Of a DNA stretch of 61,688 nucleotides, positions 40,598 to 49,881 are shown in pieces. The position numbers and the translations under genes are program-made. The DNA is from Chloroherpetonaceae bacterium (GTDB lineage: Bacteria > Bacteroidota > Chlorobiia > Chlorobiales > Thermochlorobacteraceae): NCBI GenBank assembly GCA_025056565.1, contig JANWWA010000004.1, forward strand, positions 1-61,688, written 5' to 3'. Position 1 is the first letter of the stretch, and each line of letters opens with the position of its first letter. The notes under the pieces are model-generated. The model was not told the origin of the DNA. It made no database searches and saw nothing but the letters and a program-made list of their open reading frames with translations.

Positions 40598-41803
40598 TTA
40601 TGAAGCAAGCGAACTTGCCACTTGCGTTCGCTGCAAAGCCGCATCCAGACTAAAGACTCCATAAAGCATTGCGAAAGCAAAAAAGCCCAAGATGTAGGGG
40701 GGGCGCACCATTACTAAGATACCAGGAAGAGCACTGAATCCTATTGCTAGCCCAAATGCAAGCTCAATCTCCCACGATTTAGGGCGTCGGATAGCTGCTA
40801 TGAGTCCAATGTTTGCAGCAATGCATAGGCTAATCAGGAGAATACCAGACTTCGCTAGCAGAGTCTGCACAACGAATCTATAATCTTGCCTTACAAGGTC
40901 AATAACAGCTTTCCTCAGCGCAGCCTCATATTCTGGTGAACAATACTCAGCGTCGGGTGCAATTTCACGCACCTTTTTCTCTGCGACTTCGTCTCTGTAG
41001 GCTAGTCCATACTCATTGCTAAGGTAGCCGAAACCAATATAGACAGAGTGCCAAAATGGATGCTGACGTGCGATTGAGCGGTATCCAACTCGTGCTTGAA
41101 GAAAGGAATCGCGTGCGTCAAAAACTGGCTTCATATAAACCTGCGGCAAGACAAATCCTATAATCAACGCTGCAAGGAGCAACCCACGCTTTGGCCAAGC
41201 GATTTGCGTAGCACATAAGAGCAGCGTTCCGATGAAGAGTAAGACCGCCGTCGCAGAATGTGCACGAATCAGGTGTGCCCAGCCAAATATGACCCCAGCC
41301 GCCACAAGTGCTGCCATACCAATCCGAAACCGTTTTTCATCAATTGGTTTCGAGAAGTATTGCAGTGCAAGCGGCACACCTACCAGTGCAAGGCAGGGGG
41401 CAAGTTGATACACATCGCCGACCTTCACAATAAGCACAGTCAGAACGACAAGTTCAATGAGGTAAAGCGCTTTTGCTGAAGGTGATTGGAGCAAACGCAC
41501 CGTGCTGTAAATTCCAACTACCAGTGTAAGCACAAGCAGACCAAAGAACCAAAGCGCCCAAACCACATTGAGTGGCAGATTTAGAAAGGCAACAAGTTTC
41601 GGCAAAAGGTAGAATAATCCTGCATCATCCGTTGCGCCCAATGCACGATAAGCAACGCCTGAATCAGTTTGTACAATCCCGACCAAAGGCGGTGGCGAGG
41701 GTGTATAGCTCTGGGCAGCAACAGCAGTGAGTAAGTCCCACTGGCGTACTGGCATTAGACGCGGGAAAAGCGTAGGCAGAGAATCAAGTGCAGAAGAAGT
41801 CAT
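40598..41803 (-). CDS. Multi-spanning membrane protein, possibly GT-C-like
   Basis: 401 residues with about nine to ten membrane helices and an N-terminal loop rich in Pro and Ser (YTPSPPPLVGIVQTDSGVAY). The family is not recognised; the plan resembles GT-C glycosyltransferases or polysaccharide polymerase-like proteins. It starts 1 base after the upstream methyltransferase ends, so the two are coupled. A run of seven C on the coding strand (40697-40703) encodes RPP and could allow slippage. The stop directly abuts the plus-strand gene ending at 40597. Confidence 0.75.
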   Translation of the reverse strand: MTSSALDSLPTLFPRLMPVRQWDLLTAVAAQSYTPSPPPLVGIVQTDSGVAYRALGATDDAGLFYLLPKLVAFLNLPLNVVWALWFFGLLVLTLVVGIYSTVRLLQSPSAKALYLIELVVLTVLIVKVGDVYQLAPCLALVGVPLALQYFSKPIDEKRFRIGMAALVAAGVIFGWAHLIRAHSATAVLLFIGTLLLCATQIAWPKRGLLLAALIIGFVLPQVYMKPVFDARDSFLQARVGYRSIARQHPFWHSVYIGFGYLSNEYGLAYRDEVAEKKVREIAPDAEYCSPEYEAALRKAVIDLVRQDYRFVVQTLLAKSGILLISLCIAANIGLIAAIRRPKSWEIELAFGLAIGFSALPGILVMVRPPYILGFFAFAMLYGVFSLDAALQRTQVASSLAS

Positions 41804-41804
41804 T

Positions 41805-42482
41805 TTACGGCACGGATATAGTGTTGTCCGCCGAGAGCAACCAACCTAAATAGGCTTCAGTTGGACGTAGTCTCTTCAATGGCGCAGGGTAGAAAAGAGT
41901 GTAGCGTTTTTCTACTAATCTCAAGTGAGAAGCACTGATACAAGTTGCAAGTTCTGCAGGCGTTAGCAGAATCGCATCCTTATCGAAAGGACAGGTGCTA
42001 ACAAGATGGCGCGTAATAGGGTTATATGGATTATGCTCAAAAATGAAAAGTTCACCACAGGGTTTCATTAAGTCATAAATTTGTGCAGAGACAACGGCGC
42101 GTTCTGCTGGAGGGATGTGGTGAAAGACACAAGCCACAAACACAAGGTCGTATTGCTTCTTAGGCAGATTGTTCGGCAAGAGATACAGCGCAGCATCAGG
42201 GGCTCGGCGAGCCGCAATACTTAAGCTTTCCGCAGAAATATCACAGCCTTCTATCACAGCATCGGGGAAATACTCTCTGAAGAATGGCAAATTTCGACCT
42301 GTGCCGCAACCGTATTCAAGAATAGTGCTCGGCAACGCTGAGCTGGTTTTTTGCAAGCGCTCTTTTACGAGACGCACCTTATATTCAGCAAAGTAAGCAC
42401 TTTCTTCGCCAAAGCCCTTTAGCTGGGCTTCCATAATTTGGTCGTAACTTTTCGCAAAGTTATCAAAGTCTATTTTTTGCAT
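41805..42482 (-). CDS. Class I SAM-dependent methyltransferase
   Basis: 225 residues. SAM-binding motif I is ILEYGCGTGRNLPFF near residue 53, followed by VIEGCDISAESLSIA with the ribose-binding acidic Asp, LVFVACVFHHIPP, and GELFIFEHNPYNP. The N-terminal NFAKSYDQIM resembles methyltransferases acting on lipids or small molecules. Substrate is not evident. It is coupled to the membrane protein gene that follows by a 1-base gap, and a GtrB-type remnant lies 100 bases upstream on the other strand, so a surface-glycan locus is possible. Confidence 0.85.
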   Translation of the reverse strand: MQKIDFDNFAKSYDQIMEAQLKGFGEESAYFAEYKVRLVKERLQKTSSALPSTILEYGCGTGRNLPFFREYFPDAVIEGCDISAESLSIAARRAPDAALYLLPNNLPKKQYDLVFVACVFHHIPPAERAVVSAQIYDLMKPCGELFIFEHNPYNPITRHLVSTCPFDKDAILLTPAELATCISASHLRLVEKRYTLFYPAPLKRLRPTEAYLGWLLSADNTISVP

Positions 42483-42581
42483 ACCTTTGCGTCGTCTATT
42501 GCAGTGTGATAGCCGCTAGCGGAAAGCCTAAGGGCTGAAACTGAGCAAAAATATACACTTTTCCACAATTTTCACACATAG

Positions 42582-42782
42582 CCGCAGAGGTGGGCATCGA
42601 TGATAGTCGTGATTTTGTTCTTAGGGGGTGTGCAGTTACTGAGCATTGGCATCATTGGCGAGTATATTGCACGCATTTACGACGAGGTTAAGCAGCGACC
42701 CATCTACATTCTCTCAGATGCGATGAATTTCCCAGATTTGCACCAGACACCTACAACTGCCGCAAATCACAAGGCGAAGTAG
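42582..42782 (+). pseudogene. 3' remnant of a GtrB/ArnC-type glycosyltransferase gene
   Basis: About 66 codons, opening after a TAG at 42579-42581. They read [20 protein letters not shown] followed by [20 protein letters not shown], matching the last membrane helix and conserved [14 protein letters not shown] tail of GT2 enzymes that make polyprenyl-phosphate sugars. The catalytic GT-A domain (about 250 residues) is absent upstream. The ATG at 42600 lies inside the conserved W-A-S-M segment, so it is not a natural start. The piece is best read as the relic of a deleted gene; a short translated peptide is possible but doubtful. Confidence 0.7.
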
Positions 42783-42910
42783 CATCCATTAATAAGGCTG
42801 CTGATTACAACGAATAGTGCCTTGCTATTAACGGTGTGCAAAGCATAGACTGAGAGCTGTTTTGTATCTTCGTGGGTCGTGCGGTGCATACTGCAAGTGA
42901 GAGAAAAGGT

Positions 42911-43369
42911 ATGTCGTCATCAGAAAAAGCGCAGCGCCAGCTGGCTATTAAGGAGATTCTTTCAACGAAAGAAATTTCCAGTCAAGAAGAACTTGCAAAA
43001 GAACTTTCGCGGCGTGGTTTTGAGGTAAATCAAGCCACACTCTCGCGCGATTTGAAGGAAATGGGCATCGCCAAAGTCTCAACGCCTGAGGGCGCATGGT
43101 ATCAACTGCAGCCTGAAAACGAAGCACATCGCTTGCGCGCTTTGATTAGCTATGAAATTGAATCTATTCATGCCAACGAAAGTTTGATTGTAATTAAAAC
43201 CTTGCGCGGACGTGCGTCTGGCGTGGCAGAGATTCTCGATCGCTTGGACATTCCTGACATTCTTGGCACAATCGCAGGAGATGACACCATTTTCATTGCG
43301 CCCACTTCAACAAAAAAAATTTCCGCCATCGTGCGGCGCATCAAAGAAGCGATTTTTCAAGCAGAATGA
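42911..43369 (+). CDS. argR: Arginine repressor ArgR
   Basis: 152 residues from the ATG at 42911, which follows AAAGG by a few bases; upstream in-frame codons are unlikely to be used. The N-terminal winged helix has RQLAIKEILSTKEISSQEEL and VNQATLSRDLKEMGIAKV, and the C-terminal oligomerisation domain has TLRGRASGVAEILDRLD and LGTIAGDDTIFI, where arginine is bound (GTIAGDDT). It represses arginine biosynthesis genes when arginine is plentiful. argG lies 130 bases downstream on the same strand, fitting local control. Confidence 0.95.
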   Translation: MSSSEKAQRQLAIKEILSTKEISSQEELAKELSRRGFEVNQATLSRDLKEMGIAKVSTPEGAWYQLQPENEAHRLRALISYEIESIHANESLIVIKTLRGRASGVAEILDRLDIPDILGTIAGDDTIFIAPTSTKKISAIVRRIKEAIFQAE

Positions 43370-43409
43370 TTGTCAAAGCAGAACGAGAATGTGAAAGCAA
43401 GTTGTCCGG

Positions 43410-43429
43410 CAGCGCAGCTGTGAGCGCTG
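43410..43429 (+). promoter_or_regulatory. Stem-loop in the argR-argG gap
   Basis: CAGCGC and GCGCTG flank an 8-base loop in the 130 bases between argR and argG. A TGAAT half-site (AGCTGAATAC) further downstream resembles half an ARG operator, but no full palindrome is present, so control by ArgR is only suggested. Confidence 0.25.
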
Positions 43430-43499
43430 GAAACAAGGGGACTTGAAGTGTTCCAAATCATAGCTGAATACAAACACTAACTGCAAAACACGCTCGAGA

Positions 43500-44726
43500 A
43501 TGTCAAAAGAAAAAATCGTTGTCGCATACTCTGGCGGGTTGGATACGTCCGTCATCGCCAAGTGGCTTCAAGAAAAGTATAATGCCGATGTCATTACACT
43601 CACGGTCAATCTGGGTCAGCAAAAAGAGCTACAAGGCGTAGAAGAAAAAGCCTACAAAACGGGCGCAAAGAAAGCTATCGTGCTGGATTTGCAAGAGGAA
43701 TTTGCGACAGATTTTATCTTCCCAGCACTCAAAGCAGGTGCACTCTACGAGTGGTCTTACCCTATGGCAACCTCATTAGGCAGACCGCTCATTGCCAAAG
43801 CACTAGTGGAAGTTGCCCGAGCTGAAGGGTGCACGGCTGTAGCACACGGTTGCACAGGCAAAGGCAATGACCAAGTTCGCTTTGAAGCAGCGATTGCAGC
43901 CCTTGCCCCTGAACTTAAAGTGTATGCCCCGCTGCGCGAGTGGGAGTTTCGCTCACGTGAGGAAGAAATTGAGTATTGCCAAAGGCACGGCATTCCCATC
44001 AAAGCTACGAAAGAAAGTCCCTACTCAATTGACGAAAATATGTGGGGCACCTCAATTGAATGCGGTGCACTCGAAGACCCACGCATGCCGCCACCAGTGG
44101 ATGCGTATCAACGCACAGTCTCACCCGAAGAAGCACCTGACGCACCGACCGCAATTGAAATTGAATTCGAGCGTGGTGTTCCAGTTGCGCTTGGCGGCAA
44201 GAAGATGAACCCCGTGGAACTCATTATGACGCTCAACGAGATTGGAGGCAAAAACGCTATCGGTCGCTTGGATTTAGTGGAGAATCGATTGGTCGGCATT
44301 AAGTCACGCGAGCTGTATGAAGCACCAGCCGCAACGATTTTGCACTTTGCTCACCGCGAGCTCGAGCGGCTTACGCTTGACAAAGACACGATGCACTACA
44401 AAGCCAAACTCTCACACGATTACGCTGATCTGATTTACAACGGGCTATGGTATTCACCGCTGCGCTTTGCACTGGATGCTTTCGTAGAAGAAACGCAGAG
44501 GGTCGTTAACGGCACAGTTCGGCTCAAGCTCTACAAAGGGAACATGGAACTTTTAGGACGCTGGTCACCAAACTCACTGTACGACACACGCCTTGCAACC
44601 TACACTGAAGAAGACACTTTCGACCACAAAGCCAGCAGCGGGTTTATCAAGATTTACAGCTTGCCGCTCAAGACTTACTACCGTGTCAACGGTAAGCCAG
44701 TATCACAAGAAGTGACAGCAAGGTAA
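43500..44726 (+). CDS. argG: Argininosuccinate synthase
   Basis: 408 residues, normal length. The ATP pyrophosphatase loop [17 protein letters not shown] is near residue 8, followed by [34 protein letters not shown] and [22 protein letters not shown], all typical of ArgG. It joins citrulline and aspartate using ATP to form argininosuccinate in the penultimate step of arginine synthesis. It follows argR, which probably controls it. The next gene, on the opposite strand, ends 95 bases downstream. Confidence 0.97.
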   Translation: MSKEKIVVAYSGGLDTSVIAKWLQEKYNADVITLTVNLGQQKELQGVEEKAYKTGAKKAIVLDLQEEFATDFIFPALKAGALYEWSYPMATSLGRPLIAKALVEVARAEGCTAVAHGCTGKGNDQVRFEAAIAALAPELKVYAPLREWEFRSREEEIEYCQRHGIPIKATKESPYSIDENMWGTSIECGALEDPRMPPPVDAYQRTVSPEEAPDAPTAIEIEFERGVPVALGGKKMNPVELIMTLNEIGGKNAIGRLDLVENRLVGIKSRELYEAPAATILHFAHRELERLTLDKDTMHYKAKLSHDYADLIYNGLWYSPLRFALDAFVEETQRVVNGTVRLKLYKGNMELLGRWSPNSLYDTRLATYTEEDTFDHKASSGFIKIYSLPLKTYYRVNGKPVSQEVTAR

Positions 44727-44821
44727 TGAAATGCGACAGCAAAGTGACGGCAGAAGCGAGCTAACCTAATTGTGTCAGCAATGCATCGTGGCTGCCCAAG
44801 CGGTGGCGCAGCAGGCAAAGG

Positions 44822-46984
44822 CTATGTTGAGTTTGCAGAGGCAACAGTAGGTATCGGCGGCGCAGGGGCAGCGGGAAGTTTAACGAAGAAAGCTGCGCCC
44901 CTGCCCTTACCCTCACTTTCTACCCAGACTTCTCCACTGTGGAGTTCCACGAGTTGCTTCACAATAGCTAATCCTAATCCAGTCGAGCTTTCACCGCCTG
45001 TTGGACGCGCCGAAAGGCGCTGAAACTTGCCGAACACTTTCTCCTTATCTTCCTCACTGAAACCTTGTCCCTCATCTTTCACGGCTATCACAATTGCAGC
45101 CTCGCCCTGCACTGAATTGCCTAAGGCTGGTTGTGAGGCATTGTCCGTCTTATAGCATTCTACGGTGATACGCTGACCAACTTCACTGTATTTGATGGCG
45201 TTACTCAAAAGGTTCTCAAAGACTTCTCGTATCCAACTGGCATCTACCTCTGCGAAGCAATTTGGCTGAATGCAGGTGTGAATTGTCTGAGACTTGCGTC
45301 GAGCTTGCACTTCTGCATCAGAAATGGTCAGTGAGAGCAGCTCACTAAGATTGGTGAGGCGACGATTCAGGCGAATTTGACCGCTCTCGAGAGCAGCGGT
45401 TTGAAGCAGGTGGCTAATGAGTTCCGACATCCGCTGCGCAGATGAGTGGATTCTCTGGAGAAAGAGTGCAACTGCATTTAACCGCACAAACTCAGTGGAG
45501 CAAGAGAGCTGAGACAGCTCTTCGCTTGCAAGCTCTGCAAAACCTACGACGGACTGAAGCGGATTTTTAAGGTCGTGGGCAGCAATGGACAAAAGCTCAG
45601 TCTTAATACGGCTGGCTTCTTCCGCAATCTGGCGCTGCTCTTCGGCAACTTTGAGGGCTGCATTCAGCGCTGCATTTTTTTCTTTCAGTGCAGCCTCTGT
45701 TTTTCGCTTGTTCTGGTAAGCACGATAAGCGGTCAGGGCAAGGGCAAAGGCGAGCAGCGCAATCCCGATTAGGGAGTTACGCAAAAGTATTTCACGTGAA
45801 AGTGCAAGGGCTTGGATTTCTTTCTCGTGTTGCAAGCGAGCAATTTCTCGTTGCCGCTTTTCTGATTCATATTTTTCCTGAATTTCTGCAAGCTGCTTGG
45901 CACTGCTTTCGTTGAGCACGGAGTCTCTTGCTCGTGCAAAGGCGAGACTATACTCAAAGGCTGCTTTGTAATTGCCGCATTTGGCTTCAATGCGTGCAAG
46001 TAGCTCATAGACCTGTGCAACCGTGCGCATTGAGCCAGCTTGGTATGCATTAGTAAGCGCTTTTTTGCCAAAGTCCAACGCTGCGGTGTAGTTTCCCATC
46101 TTCTCATAAAGCTCCGCAATAGATTGCTGCGTAATAGCGAGAGTGCTTTTGTTGCCAATTTTTTCTTTAAGCGTCAGCGCTTCTTGATAGCGCAATAGGG
46201 CTTTTGTGAAATTGCCGTTGCGCTCCTCCGCATAGCCAAGATTGTTGAGCACTGTAGCAGCCCCTACTTGGTCACCAATTTCTCGGCAAATCTCTAAGGC
46301 TTGCTCGTAGTAGGATTTGGCGTCCTCAATTCGATTTTGGTCGTCATAAATGTTGGCAATGTTGTTAAGCGCAGTAGCGATGCCCGTTTTGTCATTAAGC
46401 TCCTTAGCAATTTCAAAAGCACGCTCTTGATACCGTAGTGCTTCACTAACATTGCCAAGCTCATAGTAGAGGTTGCTAATGTTGGAAAGCGTGATGCCCA
46501 AAGATAGGCGATGATGAAGCTGCTCCTTTATGCGTAGGGATTGCAGATAATACTCCAGAGCTTCCGTGCTGCGATTTTGCGCTAAGTAGACACTCCCAAT
46601 GTGATTAAGTGAAGATGCAACACCAAGACTATCACCGATTGCTTGACGAATGTCCATTGCTTGGTGATGCAAACGCAACGCATCGCTATACTGGCTTTTT
46701 TTCTCGTAGATGAGCCCAAGCGTTTCCAGTGCAGAAGCGTGCGATTTGCGGCTGCCTAATGTTTGGCTAAGCTCAATAGCTTCCTCAGCGAAAAGTTGAG
46801 CTTTCTGAAGCTCAATGCGAAGATATCGAGAAGCAAGTTCCTGCAGGAGAGCAAGCCGAGCTTCACCATATACGCTAGGCAGTCGCTGCTCCAAAGAGTC
46901 TAGTTCAGAGAGTGTCTGAGCAGGCAGCAGCGGCGCTGCGCTCAAAAAACCCCACACAACCGCTACAACACAGCGGCATCGCAT
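44822..46984 (-). CDS. TPR-containing sensor histidine kinase (copy 1)
   Basis: 720 residues from the ATG at 46984, chosen because it opens a signal peptide (VVAVVWGFLSAAPLLPAQ). About eight tetratricopeptide repeats fill the periplasmic region (residues 40-380; LNNIANIYDDQNRIEDAKSY, LNNLGYAEERNGNFTKALLR). A membrane helix (SLIGIALLAFALALTAYRAY) and coiled coil lead to the kinase: H-box LLSIAAHDLKNPLQSVVGF, N-box VFENLLSNAIKYS, DEGQGF and GLGLAIVKQLVELH. It senses an unknown, probably protein-mediated, signal. No response regulator is adjacent. It is closely related to the kinase at 55469-57610. A TATCTTC element lies about 40 bases upstream of the start. Confidence 0.92.
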   Translation of the reverse strand: MRCRCVVAVVWGFLSAAPLLPAQTLSELDSLEQRLPSVYGEARLALLQELASRYLRIELQKAQLFAEEAIELSQTLGSRKSHASALETLGLIYEKKSQYSDALRLHHQAMDIRQAIGDSLGVASSLNHIGSVYLAQNRSTEALEYYLQSLRIKEQLHHRLSLGITLSNISNLYYELGNVSEALRYQERAFEIAKELNDKTGIATALNNIANIYDDQNRIEDAKSYYEQALEICREIGDQVGAATVLNNLGYAEERNGNFTKALLRYQEALTLKEKIGNKSTLAITQQSIAELYEKMGNYTAALDFGKKALTNAYQAGSMRTVAQVYELLARIEAKCGNYKAAFEYSLAFARARDSVLNESSAKQLAEIQEKYESEKRQREIARLQHEKEIQALALSREILLRNSLIGIALLAFALALTAYRAYQNKRKTEAALKEKNAALNAALKVAEEQRQIAEEASRIKTELLSIAAHDLKNPLQSVVGFAELASEELSQLSCSTEFVRLNAVALFLQRIHSSAQRMSELISHLLQTAALESGQIRLNRRLTNLSELLSLTISDAEVQARRKSQTIHTCIQPNCFAEVDASWIREVFENLLSNAIKYSEVGQRITVECYKTDNASQPALGNSVQGEAAIVIAVKDEGQGFSEEDKEKVFGKFQRLSARPTGGESSTGLGLAIVKQLVELHSGEVWVESEGKGRGAAFFVKLPAAPAPPIPTVASANST

Positions 46985-47090
46985 CTTCAAAAGCGTGTAG
47001 AAATTTGTATGAAGATACACAAAAGAAGGGTTGCTACGCACGAAGTCAGCTTTCCAGCGAAACACTTAACGCATCCCACGCCGTGCACTT

Positions 47091-47118
47091 TTGACAGCTT
47101 AGCAGAGCGTTTTATATT
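47091..47118 (+). promoter_or_regulatory. Sigma-70-like promoter upstream of the unknown bitopic protein gene
   Basis: TTGACA, a perfect -35, and TATATT, five of six at -10, are 16 bases apart. The start of the gene is about 94 bases downstream, giving a leader near 85 bases. The site lies in the divergent gap after the TPR kinase gene. Confidence 0.55.
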
Positions 47119-47211
47119 GTGCCGAGCTGTGGAGGTGAGTCGGCAGTGAGGCGATGAGGTTTCACATCGCACTTTGCCAACACATTCAAGCGGACTTCAA
47201 ATCGGACGGCA

Positions 47212-48579
47212 ATGTATTCTATCCTTCCTGCGTATCTGTGCTGCTGGCTATGTTTGAGTATGCCTACCCAGATCCTTCAAATTGGCAACTGCGGTGTCAA
47301 GTCCGCCTCTCTCGAGCTGCAGGTGAAGAAAAGTGAAAATGGTGTTTCCCAGAGCGACGAGAAGAAGCCAAAAAAATCGAGCAAAAAGAAAAGTGACGCA
47401 AAGAAGAGTGAAGCCCGTTCGCCAAGCGATGCCAAAAAAGAAACTGCAGAGTCCTCTGGTGCGGAGATGAGCAAGGGAGCGGAAGCCACAGCGAAGAAAG
47501 AACCGGCTAAAAAAGAAGAGGGATTTGGGCTTGCGGCAATCATCATTGCAGTGATAGTCTCATTTGGGGCAGGAGCGGGCGCGTTGCTTTTTATCTTGCG
47601 GCGACGTCTGGCTGCAGCACTGCCTCCTGCGCCGCCTAAACAAATTCCAAGCGTACTGGAAACGGCGGTTGTGGTCGTAGAAAGCAAGTCGCTGCATACC
47701 GAGTCAGCTCAAGTGACTGTGGCAGCCCAGACAGGAGAAGAACCTGCGAAAGAAAAAACGGCAAGCAAGACCATTCCCAAATCTTTTGATAGCGCAAAGC
47801 CAGTGGCGCCTGTTGCCCCGACATATACCGACGAGAGGGCTGAGCTGCCAACCAGTCCCCAGTCCGCGCCGAAAGCGGACGCTGAAAAGCGCTCTGCTCC
47901 ACGCACGGCCGACAAGGAAAGGGAACTAATTGCTGCAGAGAATGCAACCCCAGCAATCTCAGATGTGGAAAAGCCCACTATTGAGAAAACAACTTTGCAA
48001 GAACCCACTGAGTTGGGACTACTGTTAGATGATAATGCCATAGATCTGTCGGATAGCCGCAGCAAAGACCTGTTCATACTGAACACACTGGCGCAAGAGT
48101 CGCAGACTAAAAAAGACGATGAACCAGTCTCAGACCAATTGTTACTACCCGAAGAGACAGAACTGTTGCTGGACGGCAGTGTACAGCAGAAACAAGAGAC
48201 ATCGCTGCTGGCGGCATATCAAATGCTCGCAACGCCGGAGGCTGAGCAAGCATTTATGAGTCAAGTGACAGTCTGCACAATGTCGAATTTCGACGAGGTG
48301 TTCAGCAACCCTACATGTTGCCCGGAATTTCTGGAAAATAAAAATGGCAGTTTCTTGGTGGCACGGCAGCCTAACTCGGAGGGATATTACGAAATGTTTC
48401 TCTTGCCGTCATTTCCGATATCTGATTTCCTGATGCAAGAGAGCATTGCACCCGTCTATGAGCTGAGCACAGCAGGAGATATTCAGAAAGGGTTTCGCAT
48501 AGAGCGACCTGCTTTGGTCAAAAAAAGCGAGCTGGGTTGGGTTTTGACCGCGAAGGGCAAAATCGTGATGCCAGCTTGA
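47212..48579 (+). CDS. Bitopic protein of unknown function with long charged region
   Basis: 455 residues, not recognised. An N-terminal hydrophobic stretch (LPAYLCCWLCLS) may be a signal peptide; an ATG at 47260 is an alternative start. A Lys/Ser/Glu-rich low-complexity segment follows (about 40-100), then one membrane helix (GFGLAAIIIAVIVSFGAGAG) with RRR after it, a disordered Ala/Glu/Lys/Pro region of about 200 residues, and a folded C-terminal part with DEVFSNPTCCPEFLE and GFRIERPALVKKSELGW. If the Arg-rich side is cytoplasmic, the C-terminal domain is inside the cell. It ends 65 bases before the dxr start. Confidence 0.6.
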   Translation: MYSILPAYLCCWLCLSMPTQILQIGNCGVKSASLELQVKKSENGVSQSDEKKPKKSSKKKSDAKKSEARSPSDAKKETAESSGAEMSKGAEATAKKEPAKKEEGFGLAAIIIAVIVSFGAGAGALLFILRRRLAAALPPAPPKQIPSVLETAVVVVESKSLHTESAQVTVAAQTGEEPAKEKTASKTIPKSFDSAKPVAPVAPTYTDERAELPTSPQSAPKADAEKRSAPRTADKERELIAAENATPAISDVEKPTIEKTTLQEPTELGLLLDDNAIDLSDSRSKDLFILNTLAQESQTKKDDEPVSDQLLLPEETELLLDGSVQQKQETSLLAAYQMLATPEAEQAFMSQVTVCTMSNFDEVFSNPTCCPEFLENKNGSFLVARQPNSEGYYEMFLLPSFPISDFLMQESIAPVYELSTAGDIQKGFRIERPALVKKSELGWVLTAKGKIVMPA

Positions 48580-48644
48580 AATTCCCTAACGCAGAAAATG
48601 GTTTTCCAACTAAGCGAGCAAGACTGCACAATTGGCTAACATTT

Positions 48645-49811
48645 ATGAAAAGAATCACCATCTTTGGCTCTACGGGCTCAATCGGGCGAAATTCCTTAGA
48701 TGTGATTGCGCGATTCCCTGACAAGTTTTGTGTGCAGTATCTCACCGCAAATAACAATGTGGAATTGCTGGCAGAACAGGCGCTGCAGTTTCGCCCGCGC
48801 GCAGTTGCAATCACAAATCCAGCCTTAGAGCCTGTGCTGCGTGAGCGGTTGCATGGCGAGCCAATAGAGGTCATGGCAGGTCCAGAAGCACTGTGCGACA
48901 TTGCGCGTCGCAGCGACAGCGACTTTGTCATTGGAGCACTGGTTGGTTTCTCTGGCTTGAAACCTACGGTTGAAGCCTTGAAATGCGGCAAATGCATCGG
49001 TTTAGCAAACAAAGAGACCTTAGTCGTGGCAGGGGAAATCATCACCAAGCTGCTTAGAGAATACGGCGGCACGCTATTGCCAATTGACAGCGAACACTCA
49101 GCCATCTTTCAGTGCCTTGTAGGCGAACCGCCAGAGAGCATTAGCAAGATTATTCTGACCGCTTCAGGTGGTCCATTTCGCACCCTGCCCAAAGAGGAAT
49201 TTCATCGCATTACGCTCGAGCAAGCGCTGCGCCACCCGAACTGGAAAATGGGGCGCAAAATTACGATTGACTCCGCAACCCTGATGAACAAAGGTTTGGA
49301 AGTCATTGAAGCAAAGTGGCTCTTCGGCGTCCCGCTGGAAAAAATTGAAGTGGTGGTGCATCCACAGTCTATCATTCACTCAATGGTGGAATTTGCTGAT
49401 GGAAGCATTAAAGCGCAACTGGGCACACCGGATATGCGAATTCCGATTCAGTATGCGCTAACCTACCCTGAGCGTTTCCCAGCCGATTATCCAAGAATAG
49501 ACTGGCATACGCTGGCGCGCCTTGATTTCGAAGCCCCCGATAAAGAAAAATTCCGCTGTTTAGCACTTGCCTACCAAGCCATTGAGCAAGGTGCATCCTA
49601 CCCAACTGTTCTGAATGCAGCAAATGAAGCGGCAGTTGCGCTCTTTCTCGAAGAGAAAATTCCATTTGTGAGAATTCCTGAACTTATTGAAGAAGCACTA
49701 AATGCGCATCAGAACGGTCAAAGCCTCAGCCTTGATGATTTGATTGAAATTGATCGTGAAACGCGCCGCCAGACCTTTGAGCGAGCAGGTGTATCGGCGC
49801 TATCGCTCTAA
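48645..49811 (+). CDS. dxr: 1-deoxy-D-xylulose 5-phosphate reductoisomerase
   Basis: 388 residues from the ATG at 48645 (MKRITIFGSTGSIG). The frame extends upstream but runs into the previous gene. NADPH binding is at GSTGSIGRNSLDVI, and the metal/substrate site uses PIDSEHSAIFQCL, TASGGPFR, KITIDSATLMNKGLEVIEA and HPQSIIHSMVEF. It converts DXP to MEP, the committed step of isoprenoid synthesis by the MEP pathway; DXP also feeds PdxJ, encoded elsewhere in this window. Identification is firm. Confidence 0.97.
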   Translation: MKRITIFGSTGSIGRNSLDVIARFPDKFCVQYLTANNNVELLAEQALQFRPRAVAITNPALEPVLRERLHGEPIEVMAGPEALCDIARRSDSDFVIGALVGFSGLKPTVEALKCGKCIGLANKETLVVAGEIITKLLREYGGTLLPIDSEHSAIFQCLVGEPPESISKIILTASGGPFRTLPKEEFHRITLEQALRHPNWKMGRKITIDSATLMNKGLEVIEAKWLFGVPLEKIEVVVHPQSIIHSMVEFADGSIKAQLGTPDMRIPIQYALTYPERFPADYPRIDWHTLARLDFEAPDKEKFRCLALAYQAIEQGASYPTVLNAANEAAVALFLEEKIPFVRIPELIEEALNAHQNGQSLSLDDLIEIDRETRRQTFERAGVSALSL

Positions 49812-49881
49812 GTAACGCTTAAGCTTTGCTCGAGAAAAGAACTGTGCTTGCAAGTTGCTTGAAGGGAAAGAGTCTGCACGA

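Noticed and set aside
43369-43500. Full ARG box before argG
   Set aside because: Only a TGAAT half-site was found; no palindromic 18-mer is present, so ArgR control is left as a suggestion.
44772-45023. 83-codon plus-strand frame after argG
   Set aside because: It is mostly antisense to the kinase ATPase domain and has the Pro/Ser/Leu bias of a shadow frame.
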